From the NCBI GenBank assembly GCA_025458585.1, contig JALOSD010000031.1:1-11600 (forward strand): a DNA stretch of 11,600 nt. The letters run 5' to 3'. Shown piece by piece: positions 5,236-11,600 of this stretch. This DNA comes from Burkholderiaceae bacterium. GTDB taxonomy: Bacteria > Pseudomonadota > Gammaproteobacteria > Burkholderiales > Burkholderiaceae_C. Numbering within the stretch: position 1 is the first letter of the stretch; every line of letters begins with the position of its first letter. The notes below the pieces were generated by a model. That model did no database searches and was not told the origin of the DNA. It saw nothing but the letters and a program-made list of their open reading frames with translations. The translations under genes and the position numbers were made by a program.

Positions 5236-6189
5236 ATGACCGCGACGAGCCCGCACGGTGCCGGCCCCGCCGGCGCCGCGGCGCCGCTGATCGCGGCCTG
5301 CCTCGGCGCGACGTGGTTCATCTGGGGCACGTCGTACCTCGCGATCAAGTGGGCGCTCGTGAGCCTGCCGCCCTTCTTCCAGATGGGCACGCGCTTCGTC
5401 GCCGCGGCGCTCGTGCTCGGCGCGTGGGCGGCGTGGCGCGGCGCGCGCTGGCCCGACCGCGCGCAGTGGCGCGCCGCGTTCGTGCTCGGCACGCTGATGA
5501 TCGGCGGCGGCTACGGCTTCACCGCGCTCGCGCAGACCTCGGTGGCGTCGGGGCTCGTCGTCGCGTTCATCGCCGTCGTGCCGGCGCTCGTCGCGCTCGG
5601 CGAATGGGCGTACGGGCTGCGCCCGCGGCGGCGCGAGGCGGCGGGCGTCGTGCTCGGGCTCGTCGGCGTCGTGCTGCTCGCGCGCGGCCAGGGCTTCGGC
5701 GCGTCGTGGCCCGGCCTCGCGGCGATCACCGTCGCGTGCCTGACGTGGTCGCTCGGCACCGTGTGGGCGCGTCAGGGGCTGCCGCAGCGGCTCGGCGGGC
5801 GAGGCGCCGGGCTCGCACCCGGTGCCGCGGGGTACGCGAGCCAGATGCTCGCCGGCGGCGTGCTGCTGCTCGCGCTGTCGTGGGCGCTCGGCGAGCGCCC
5901 GGCGTGGCCGCCCGACGCGCGCTCGGCGGTGAGCTGGCTGTACCTCGTCGTCGCGAGCACGCTGCTCGGCTTCACCGCGTACATGGTGCTGCTCGAGCGC
6001 AGCACGGCGACGCTGGCGTCGAGCTACACCTACGTCAACCCGGTGATCGCGCTCGCGCTCGGCGTTTCGCTCGACGGCGAGGTCGTCGGCGCCGGCGAGT
6101 GGGCGGCGGCCGCCGTCGTGCTCGCCGGCGTCGTGCTGCTGCTCGCCGGCCCTGGTTCCGGCGCGCGCGAGCGGCGGTCGCGCCAGTAG
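5236..6189 (+). CDS. EamA-family (DMT superfamily) exporter, YedA-like
   Basis: The product is 317 residues, an inner-membrane transporter of the drug/metabolite superfamily with two EamA repeats and about ten membrane helices. Repeat one begins LIAACLGATWFIWGTSYLAIK (18-38), whose WGTSY is typical. Repeat two begins around GLAAITVACLTWSLGTVWA (160-178) and ends with SYTYVNPVIALALG (263-276), the family signature also seen in E. coli YedA. The tail ARERRSRQ is basic, consistent with a cytoplasmic end. The frame stays open upstream to 4231, but that part opposes the rraA-like and DUF697-like genes and lacks membrane character. The ATG at 5236 gives the normal family length, though it lacks a clear Shine-Dalgarno sequence. 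The substrate cannot be inferred; family members export amino acids and other small metabolites. Confidence 0.93.
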   Translation: MTATSPHGAGPAGAAAPLIAACLGATWFIWGTSYLAIKWALVSLPPFFQMGTRFVAAALVLGAWAAWRGARWPDRAQWRAAFVLGTLMIGGGYGFTALAQTSVASGLVVAFIAVVPALVALGEWAYGLRPRRREAAGVVLGLVGVVLLARGQGFGASWPGLAAITVACLTWSLGTVWARQGLPQRLGGRGAGLAPGAAGYASQMLAGGVLLLALSWALGERPAWPPDARSAVSWLYLVVASTLLGFTAYMVLLERSTATLASSYTYVNPVIALALGVSLDGEVVGAGEWAAAAVVLAGVVLLLAGPGSGARERRSRQ

Positions 6190-6278
6190 AGCCAGGCCTC
6201 GATCGCGCCGAGGCCGAGGAACGGCGACAGCGCGAACAGCAGCTTCAGCGCGACGAAGGCGGTGTCAGACTCGAGCAT
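6030..6278 (-). CDS. Candidate small single-pass membrane protein, convergent overlap with eamA
   Basis: The open frame encodes 82 residues. The first 38 residues look like a genuine small membrane protein: MLESDTAFVA, then a hydrophobic segment LKLLFALSPFLGLGAIEAWLYW (11-32), then the basic DRRSR. Third positions in this part are almost all G or C, like real genes nearby. The rest is Ala/Ser/Thr/Pro-rich and is antisense to the 3' end of the EamA exporter gene (160-bp overlap), so its content may be dictated by that gene. The start lies 67 bp after the ThDP-enzyme stop codon on the same strand, so it could be the last gene of that unit. The Shine-Dalgarno sequence is poor (GAAG, about 11 nt away). 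I do not recognise a family, and a non-coding explanation remains possible. Confidence 0.45.
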   Translation of the reverse strand: MLESDTAFVALKLLFALSPFLGLGAIEAWLYWRDRRSRAPEPGPASSSTTPASTTAAAAHSPAPTTSPSSETPSASAITGLT

Positions 6279-6329
6279 TGCTCGATCTTCGTCACCCCCG
6301 CGCGGCCTTGCACGCCGCGGGGCATCGCG

Positions 6330-6345
6330 CGAGCGGCGACGCTCG
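6330..6345 (-). terminator. Hairpin directly after the ThDP-enzyme stop codon
   Basis: CGAGCG, loop TCGC, CGCTCG (minus strand) form a perfect 6-bp stem with a 4-nt loop beginning at the base after the TGA. A longer alternative pairs 6358-6351 with 6337-6330 and places the stop codon in the loop. There is no T-run, so it may pause or protect the transcript rather than end it. A second imperfect GC hairpin follows at about 6295-6321. Confidence 0.35.
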
Positions 6346-8082
6346 TCAGTGCCGCTCGGTGCGCGCCTGCGCCGCGCGGCGGATCGCGCCCAGCGTCGTG
6401 CGCGACGTGATGACGTCGGTCGGCAGCTTCAGGTGCAGCAGCGTCGGGCGGCCGCTCGCGAGTGCGTCGGCGAACGCCGGCTCGAACTCGGCGCTGCGCT
6501 CGAGCGTCGCGGCACGCCAGCCGTAGGCGCGCGCAAGTGCGGCGAAGTCGGGGTTGACGAGCTCGCTGCCGCTGACGCGGCCGGGGTACTCGCGCTCCTG
6601 GTGCATGCGGATCGTGCCGTAGCTGCCGTTGTCGACGACGATGCTGACGAGCCTCGTCGCGCCGTACGCGACGGCGGTCGCGAGCTCCTGCCCCGTCATC
6701 AGGAAGTCGCCGTCGCCGGCGACGTTGACGACGGTGCGCTGCGGCTGCAGCAGGCTCGCGGCGACGGCGGCCGGCACGCCATAGCCCATCGCGCCCGAGG
6801 TCGGCGCGAGCTGCGTGCGGCCGTGGTGCTGCAGCCCCGGATAGCGCAGGAAACGGTGCAGCCAGCCGCTGAAGTTGCCGGCGCCGTTGGCGTAGACGGT
6901 GTCGGCCGGCGCGAGGCGTTCGATCGTCTTCACGACCGCGGCCAGGTCCATCGGCTCGAGGGGTTCGTGTTCGCGGTTGCGCACCGCGTCGGCAGCGGCC
7001 GCCTCGGTCCACGCGCGCCAGCGCACCGCGGGCGGGGCGGCCAGCGCCTCGAGCGCCTTGCCGGCACCGGCGAGCGAGCCCTGCAGCAGCAGGTCGGCGG
7101 CGTAGACGCGGCCGAGTTCGTCGGCGCCGGCGTGCCAGTGCACCAGCGTCTGCCGCGGCCGCGGCGCCTCGAGCAGCGTGTAGCCGCCGGTCGTCATCTC
7201 GCCGAGGCGCACGCCGACGGCGAGCACGAGGTCGGCGTCGCGCAGGCGCTGCGCGAGCGCGGGCGCGATGCCGATGCCGACGTCGCCGGCGTACAGCGGG
7301 TGGCGGTTGTCGAACGTGTCCTGGAAGCGGAAGCCGCAGCCCACCGGCAGCTCCCAGTTCTCGGCGAAGCGCTGCAGCGCGGCGGCGCTCTCGGCCGTCC
7401 AGCCGCTGCCGCCCGCGATCACGAACGGGCGCTCGGCCGCGACCAGCCGCTCGCGCAGCGCGCGCAGCGCGCCGGGCGCCGGCCACGCGAGCGCGGGCTC
7501 GACGCGCGGCAGCACGGGCGCGGCGGTGGGCGTCGTCAGCATGTCCTCGGGCAGCGCGAGCACGACCGGGCCGGGCCGCCCCTGCAGCGCGACGTGGAAC
7601 GCGCGCGCGACGTACTCGGGCAGGCGGTCGGCGTGCTGCACCTCGGCCACCCACTTCGCGAGCCCGAGCGTGCCGGGGCCGAACATCTGTCGGTAGTCGA
7701 TCTCCTGGAACGCCTCGCGGTCGCGCTGGTCCGAGGCGACCTGGCCGACGAAGACGATCATCGGCGTTGAGTCCTGGAACGCCGTGTGCACGCCGATCGC
7801 CGCGTTCGTCGCACCGGGGCCGCGGGTGACGAAGCAGATCCCCGGGCGGCCGCCCAGCTTGCCCTGCGCCTCGGCCATGAACGACGCCCCGCCTTCGTGG
7901 CGGCAGGCGACGAAGCGGATGCGATCGCGGTGCTCGTGCAAGCCGTCGAGCACCGCGAGGTAGCTCTCGCCCGGGACGCCGAACGCGGTGTCGACGCCCT
8001 GCGCGATCAGGGCCTCGACGAGCGCGTGGCCGGCGAGGCGGGGCCGCGAAGGGGAAGCGGGGGCAGCATCGGCGGTGCTCAT
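6346..8082 (-). CDS. Thiamine-diphosphate enzyme, acetolactate synthase-like
   Basis: The product is 578 residues and has the three-domain layout of ThDP-dependent decarboxylases and synthases. The N-terminal pyrimidine-binding domain carries FGVPGES (34-40) with Glu39 as the cofactor-activating glutamate, and TRGPGATNAAIGVHTAFQD (86-104). The central domain spans about 200-350. The C-terminal pyrophosphate-binding domain contains GDGDFLMTGQELATA (456-470) and DNGSYG (484-489), which form the metal-diphosphate site. It resembles proteins annotated as acetolactate synthase large subunits, but no ilvN-type regulatory subunit is adjacent, so a role in valine/isoleucine synthesis is doubtful. Other 2-keto-acid decarboxylases of the family are possible. 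The ATG at 8082 lies 39 bp after the MFS stop codon, suggesting co-transcription. The reaction cannot be fixed from sequence alone. Confidence 0.9.
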   Translation of the reverse strand: MSTADAAPASPSRPRLAGHALVEALIAQGVDTAFGVPGESYLAVLDGLHEHRDRIRFVACRHEGGASFMAEAQGKLGGRPGICFVTRGPGATNAAIGVHTAFQDSTPMIVFVGQVASDQRDREAFQEIDYRQMFGPGTLGLAKWVAEVQHADRLPEYVARAFHVALQGRPGPVVLALPEDMLTTPTAAPVLPRVEPALAWPAPGALRALRERLVAAERPFVIAGGSGWTAESAAALQRFAENWELPVGCGFRFQDTFDNRHPLYAGDVGIGIAPALAQRLRDADLVLAVGVRLGEMTTGGYTLLEAPRPRQTLVHWHAGADELGRVYAADLLLQGSLAGAGKALEALAAPPAVRWRAWTEAAAADAVRNREHEPLEPMDLAAVVKTIERLAPADTVYANGAGNFSGWLHRFLRYPGLQHHGRTQLAPTSGAMGYGVPAAVAASLLQPQRTVVNVAGDGDFLMTGQELATAVAYGATRLVSIVVDNGSYGTIRMHQEREYPGRVSGSELVNPDFAALARAYGWRAATLERSAEFEPAFADALASGRPTLLHLKLPTDVITSRTTLGAIRRAAQARTERH

Positions 8083-8121
8083 GCCGCCACTGTAGCCGGC
8101 CGCCCGCCGGGGATCGCCCGC

Positions 8122-9384
8122 TCAGGCCGCGACGGGCCGGCGGCGCCCCGTGTGCAAGCCGACGAGCCCCGCCGACGCGACACCGAACGCGAGCGCGAGT
8201 GCCGCGCCGACGAACACCGCCGCCGGCTCGCCGCGGTCGAGCAGTGCGCCGAACACCGGCGCGGCGAGCGCGAAGCCGGCGTCGAGCCCCGAGTAGACGG
8301 TGCCGTAGACGCGCCCGGTGGCGCCGGGCGGCGCGGCGCGCTTGATCAGCATGTCGCGCGACGGGCCCGCCAGGCCGGTGCCGAAGCCCGACAGCGCCGC
8401 TGCGGCGGCGGCGACGATGCCCGGCAGCCAGCCGCTCGCGACCAGCAGCAGCAGCGCAGCCGCGGCGAGCATCGCCGTCGCGATCGCCGTCTCGAGCCGT
8501 TCGACGCGCGCGGCAACGAAGCCGCCGACCACCATGCCCGCGGCGCTGCACAGCATGTACGCGGTGACCACGAACGCCGTCAGCGACAGCGGCAGGCCGT
8601 AGAGCTTGCCCAGCGCCGGCCCGGCGAAGCCCTGGATCGCCGCCAGCGCGGCGGTGCTCCAGAAGAAGAACGAGAAGCACAGCCACACCGACGGCAGGCG
8701 CAGGAACGCGAGCGGGTGCTCGACCGCGACGTGCTTCGCGCCCGGCGACGCCTCGTGCGCCCAGCGCCCCTGGCGGTCATCGATCGCGCGCCGCTGCCAC
8801 ACGAGCAGCGCGAGCACGACGAGCGCCCACACGGCGGCGCCTGCCAGCGCGAGCCGCCACGAGCCGGTCGCGCCCGACAGTCCGACGATGAACACCGGCG
8901 CCGCCGCCCAGCCGAGGCTGCCAGTGATGCCGTGCACCGAGAACGCGTGCCCGAGGCGCGGCTGCGACACGCGCTTGTTCAGGATCGTGAAATCGGCCGG
9001 GTGGAACGGCGCGTTGCCGAGCCCGGCGAGCGCCGCCGTGAGCACCAGCCCCGGCATGCCCTGCGCCGCGGCGCCGGCGAGCGCGGCAAGCGCGAAGCAG
9101 CCGAGCGCCGCGAACAGCACCGGGCGCGCGCCGATGCGGTCGACGACGAAGCCGGCGAGCGCCTGCCCGACGCCCGAGATCACGAAGAACACCGTCACCA
9201 GCAGGCCGAGTTCGGCGTAGCTCACACCGAAGTCGCGCACGAACGCCGGGAACAGCGGCGGCAGCAGCAGGTGGAAGAAGTGCGAGGTGCCGTGCGCCAG
9301 CCCGACGAGACCGATCGTGCGCGCGTCGTCGCGCAGCGGCACGGGGTTCGGCGGCAGCGCGGCCGCGAGCGAGGGAGCGCCCAT
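8122..9384 (-). CDS. MFS transporter, Fsr (fosmidomycin-resistance)-like
   Basis: The product is 420 residues with about twelve hydrophobic segments, an inner-membrane proton-coupled transporter. Helix 1 contains GLAHGTSHFFHLLLPPLFP (28-46). The loop-2 motif is GFVVDRIGARP (78-88), the MFS 'motif A' region. AGLGNAPFHPADFTILN (120-136) matches the G-x-x-x-x-F-H-P feature of the Fsr group. A charged central loop (about 197-225) divides the two six-helix halves. The ATG at 9384 is preferred; a GTG at 9423 in the same frame would add 13 basic residues. The gene precedes the ThDP enzyme by 39 bp on the same strand and diverges from nadA. Fsr-like proteins are often general exporters, so drug resistance should not be assumed. 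Whether the substrate relates to the ThDP enzyme is speculative. Confidence 0.9.
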   Translation of the reverse strand: MGAPSLAAALPPNPVPLRDDARTIGLVGLAHGTSHFFHLLLPPLFPAFVRDFGVSYAELGLLVTVFFVISGVGQALAGFVVDRIGARPVLFAALGCFALAALAGAAAQGMPGLVLTAALAGLGNAPFHPADFTILNKRVSQPRLGHAFSVHGITGSLGWAAAPVFIVGLSGATGSWRLALAGAAVWALVVLALLVWQRRAIDDRQGRWAHEASPGAKHVAVEHPLAFLRLPSVWLCFSFFFWSTAALAAIQGFAGPALGKLYGLPLSLTAFVVTAYMLCSAAGMVVGGFVAARVERLETAIATAMLAAAALLLLVASGWLPGIVAAAAAALSGFGTGLAGPSRDMLIKRAAPPGATGRVYGTVYSGLDAGFALAAPVFGALLDRGEPAAVFVGAALALAFGVASAGLVGLHTGRRRPVAA

Positions 9385-9476
9385 GCCGCCAATGGTACGC
9401 ACGCGCGCGCGGTCGCGGCGCACTGGCTTACCATCGAAGGCACCGCCGCCGCGCGCGGCGACAGGAAAGCCCGACG
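9385..9476. promoter_or_regulatory. Divergent promoter region, MFS gene / nadA
   Basis: This 92-bp gap lies between diverging start codons and contains an alternating CG run (about 9401-9409). TACCAT (about 9430-9435, plus strand) is a weak -10 candidate for nadA. For nadA, AGGA (9463-9466) is a usable Shine-Dalgarno sequence at about 10-nt spacing. I see no inverted repeat convincing enough to name an NAD-responsive operator. Confidence 0.3.
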
Positions 9477-10598
9477 ATGACCGAAAGCGTGCTCTACGAC
9501 TTCACCAAGCCCGACGCCCAGGGCCGCACCGGCACCGCGCACGCGTGGGCCAAGGTGCCGCCGGCGCTGACGCCGGTCGAGCGCGCCGGCGCGAAGGCGC
9601 GCGCCGGCGCGCTGCTGAAGGCACACGACGCGGTGCTGGTGGCGCACTACTACGTCGACGGCGACGTGCAAGACCTCGCGCTCGAGACTGGCGGCATCGT
9701 CGCCGACTCGCTCGAGATGGCGCGCTTCGGCCGCGACCACGCGGCGTCGACGCTGGTGGTGGCCGGCGTGCGCTTCATGGGCGAGACGGCGAAGATCCTG
9801 AGCCCCGGCAAGCGCGTGCTGATGCCCGACCTCGAAGCCACGTGCTCGCTCGACCTCGGCTGCCCGATCGACGACTTCTCGGCGTTCTGCGACGCGCACC
9901 CCGACCGCACCGTCGTTGTCTATGCGAACACGAGCGCGGCGGTGAAGGCGCGCGCCGACTGGATGGTGACGAGCTCGTGCGCGCTGGCGATCGTCGAGCA
10001 CCTGAAGCAACGCGGCGAGAAGATCCTGTGGGCGCCCGACCGCCACCTGGGCCGCTACGTGCAACACGAGACCGGCGCCGACATACTGATGTGGAACGGC
10101 GCGTGCATCGTGCACGAGGAGTTCAAGGGCATCGAGCTCGAACTGCTGCGCAAGGAGCACCCCGACGCGATGGTGCTCGTGCACCCCGAGTCGCCGGACA
10201 GCGTCGTCGCGCAGGCGCACGTCGTCGGCTCGACGTCGCAGCTGCTGAAGGCCGTCGTCGAGGGCAGCGCGAAGGAGTACATCGTCGCCACCGACAACGG
10301 CATGTTCCACCGCATGCAGCAGCTCGCGCCGGGCAAGACGCTGATCGAGGCGCCCACCGCGGGCCGCAGCGCCACCTGCAAGAGCTGCGCACACTGCCCG
10401 TGGATGGCGATGAACGCGGTCGACGGCGTCGTCGCCTGCCTCGAGACCGGCAGCGGCGAGATCGTGGTGCCCGAGCCGACGCGCAGCCAGGCGCTCGGCT
10501 GCATCGAGCGCATGCTCGACTTCGTCGCCCGGCACCCGCAGGCGATCGCGCAGCCGAAGGTGCGCCACGGCTTCGTGCCGCACCTCGGCGCCGCGTGA
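9477..10598 (+). CDS. nadA: Quinolinate synthase NadA
   Basis: The product is 373 residues. It condenses iminoaspartate with dihydroxyacetone phosphate to quinolinate, the second step of de novo NAD synthesis in the cytoplasm. Three cysteines that hold the catalytic [4Fe-4S] cluster are present: Cys123 (EATCSLDLGCP), Cys210 (WNGACIVHEEF) and Cys307 in CKSCAHCPWMAMN. Each lies ten residues after its E. coli counterpart (113, 200, 297), showing the same spacing and a slightly longer N-terminus. Other family segments are VLVAHYYVDGDVQDLA (53-68), HPESP (236-240), GSTSQLLK (251-258) and ATDNGMFHRMQ (271-281). The ATG at 9477 has AGGA upstream. nadC follows in the same direction after a 146-bp gap, so the two probably work as one pathway unit. 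nadB is not in this window. Confidence 0.98.
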   Translation: MTESVLYDFTKPDAQGRTGTAHAWAKVPPALTPVERAGAKARAGALLKAHDAVLVAHYYVDGDVQDLALETGGIVADSLEMARFGRDHAASTLVVAGVRFMGETAKILSPGKRVLMPDLEATCSLDLGCPIDDFSAFCDAHPDRTVVVYANTSAAVKARADWMVTSSCALAIVEHLKQRGEKILWAPDRHLGRYVQHETGADILMWNGACIVHEEFKGIELELLRKEHPDAMVLVHPESPDSVVAQAHVVGSTSQLLKAVVEGSAKEYIVATDNGMFHRMQQLAPGKTLIEAPTAGRSATCKSCAHCPWMAMNAVDGVVACLETGSGEIVVPEPTRSQALGCIERMLDFVARHPQAIAQPKVRHGFVPHLGAA

Positions 10599-10604
10599 AG
10601 TGAA

Positions 10605-10682
10605 CCACCCCCGAAGCGCCTTCGGCGCTCCTCCTCGAGGGGGCGCCGCCAGCGGACCGGCAAAGCCGCATCCGCGGCGGCC
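10605..10682. repeat. REP-like GC-rich intergenic repeat between nadA and nadC
   Basis: The element has nested dyads: AGCGCC-TTC-GGCGCT (10615-10629) lies inside CCCCC (10608-10612) and GGGGG (10639-10643), with the palindrome CCTCGAGG (10633-10640) at the right edge. A second pair, GCCGCC (10645-10650) and GGCGGC (10676-10681), follows. The overall pattern resembles an intergenic repeat that I recall at many loci in Comamonadaceae and Rubrivivax-like genomes. Only one copy is visible here, so repetition in this genome is inferred. It starts 7 bp after the nadA stop codon and may reduce read-through into nadC or protect the 3' end. Confidence 0.6.
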
Positions 10683-10744
10683 GCTTGAACCCTTGCGCCT
10701 GATCGGTCGTGGGTGTCGTTCGCCCAGCATGGACCACTGAAGCC

Positions 10745-11600
10745 ATGGTCGACCACAACGAGACGCTCGACGAGGCGCGCACGCGCAACATCCGCGACGC
10801 GCTCGCCGAGGACGTCGGCACCGGTGACTGGACCGCGCAACTCGTGCCCGCCGGCCGGCGTGCCCGCGCGCGCGTCGTCGTGCGCGAGGCCGCGGTGCTG
10901 TGCGGGCAGGCCTGGTTCGACGGCTGCATGACGGCGCTCGACCCGCACGCGCGCGTCGAGTGGCTCGTCGCCGAGGGCGCCGACACGGCGCCGGGCAGCA
11001 CGGTGTGCACGATCGACGCCGACGCGCGCGCGCTGCTGAGCGCCGAGCGGCCGGCGTTGAACTTCCTGCAGCTGCTGTCGGGCACCGCCACCGTGACGCG
11101 CGAGCACGTGCGCGCGATCGAGGGCGCGAGCCCGAACCCGCGCGGCTGCGCCGTGCTCGACACCCGAAAGACGATCCCCGGCCTGAGGCAGGCGCAGAAG
11201 TACGCGGTGCGCGTCGGCGGCGGCGCGAACCAGCGTCTCGCGCTGTGGCACGGCATCCTGATCAAGGAAAACCACATCGCCGCGGCCGGCGGCGTCACCG
11301 CGGCGCTGCGCAATGCGTTTGCGCTGAACGCCGGCGTCGAGATCCAGATCGAGGTCGAGACGATTGACCAGCTGCGCGAGGCGCTCGCCACCGGCGCCAC
11401 GAGCGTACTGCTCGACAACTTCGACTTCGAGCGCATGCGCGAGGCGGTGGCGGTGACCGCCGGGCGCGCGCTGCTCGAGGTCTCGGGCGGCGTCACGATG
11501 GCGACGCTGCGCGACATCGCCGCCACCGGCGTCGACCGCATCTCGATCGGCCACCTGACGAAGGACGTGCGCGCGGTCGACTTCTCGCTGCGCGTCGTCG
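10745..11600 (+). CDS. nadC: Nicotinate-nucleotide pyrophosphorylase NadC, 3' end cut by the window
   Basis: The frame is open from the ATG at 10745 to the window edge, giving 285 residues, so only the last few are missing (family length about 280-300). The enzyme joins quinolinate to PRPP, releasing CO2 and diphosphate, to give nicotinate mononucleotide, the step after NadA. Family motifs: ALAEDVGTGDWT (19-30), ERPALNFLQLLSGTAT (101-116), LDTRKTIPGLR (138-148) with Arg141 and Lys142 of the active site, KYAVRVGGGANQR (152-164), LIKENHI (172-178), LLDNF and VSGGVT. The ATG lacks a strong Shine-Dalgarno sequence. Its phase and direction match nadA, with a REP-like repeat between them. The identity is secure. 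Confidence 0.97.
   Translation, partial: MVDHNETLDEARTRNIRDALAEDVGTGDWTAQLVPAGRRARARVVVREAAVLCGQAWFDGCMTALDPHARVEWLVAEGADTAPGSTVCTIDADARALLSAERPALNFLQLLSGTATVTREHVRAIEGASPNPRGCAVLDTRKTIPGLRQAQKYAVRVGGGANQRLALWHGILIKENHIAAAGGVTAALRNAFALNAGVEIQIEVETIDQLREALATGATSVLLDNFDFERMREAVAVTAGRALLEVSGGVTMATLRDIAATGVDRISIGHLTKDVRAVDFSLRVV

Noticed and set aside
6245..8686. Very long minus-strand open frame (813 codons)
   Set aside because: It is an Arg/Ala-rich shadow of the ThDP-enzyme and MFS genes in another frame and has no domain motif; long open shadow frames are expected at this GC content.
9385..9423. GTG start adding 13 residues to the MFS transporter
   Set aside because: The extension is strongly basic and unlike family N-termini; the ATG at 9384 is sufficient.
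7786..9480. Plus-strand open frame of 564 codons opposite the MFS gene
   Set aside because: Its composition is Arg/Glu/His-rich with no hydrophobic core; it is the antisense of a clear MFS transporter.
10713..10931. Short plus-strand ORF at the nadC start
   Set aside because: It overlaps nadC in another frame and its Thr/Arg/Ser-rich product looks like a shadow.

Overview
The window is a stretch of very GC-rich chromosome with a strong preference for G or C at third codon positions. Together with the gene content and an intergenic hairpin repeat of a kind I associate with this group, this suggests a sulfur-oxidising betaproteobacterium of the Burkholderiales, near Rubrivivax, Leptothrix or the Comamonadaceae. 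No insertion sequence, phage gene or CRISPR array is visible. The taxon is an inference from sequence character, not from a database search.

Left part (1-4000, all minus strand): the start of a thiosulfate-oxidation (Sox) operon, read from right to left. An ArsR-family regulator (3623-3988) ends in a clear rho-independent terminator. Next come an imperfect palindrome in the presumed sox promoter, soxC and soxD (sulfane dehydrogenase), a 267-bp gap, and soxY and soxZ (the sulfur-carrier complex). soxA, soxX and soxB are not in the window and would be expected beyond position 1. Two GC-rich hairpins lie at the soxZ 3' end.

Middle (4000-6300): a tRNA-Pro(UGG) gene with its own -10 box (minus strand). 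Upstream of it lies a two-gene unit: an RraA/HMG-aldolase-family protein followed by a DUF697-like small protein. This unit diverges from a YedA-like EamA exporter on the plus strand. A candidate 82-residue membrane protein overlaps the 3' end of the exporter gene on the opposite strand.

Right (6300-11600): on the minus strand an Fsr-like MFS transporter is followed by an acetolactate-synthase-like ThDP enzyme, probably as one unit. Diverging from these are nadA and nadC, consecutive enzymes of de novo NAD synthesis, separated by a REP-like GC-rich repeat. nadC runs off the right edge lacking only its last residues. The core genes are ordinary. The points worth a second look are the regulator and operator of the sox operon, the soxD-soxY gap, the soxZ hairpins, the tRNA-arsR arrangement, the aldolase-type residues in the RraA homologue and the small antisense ORF.
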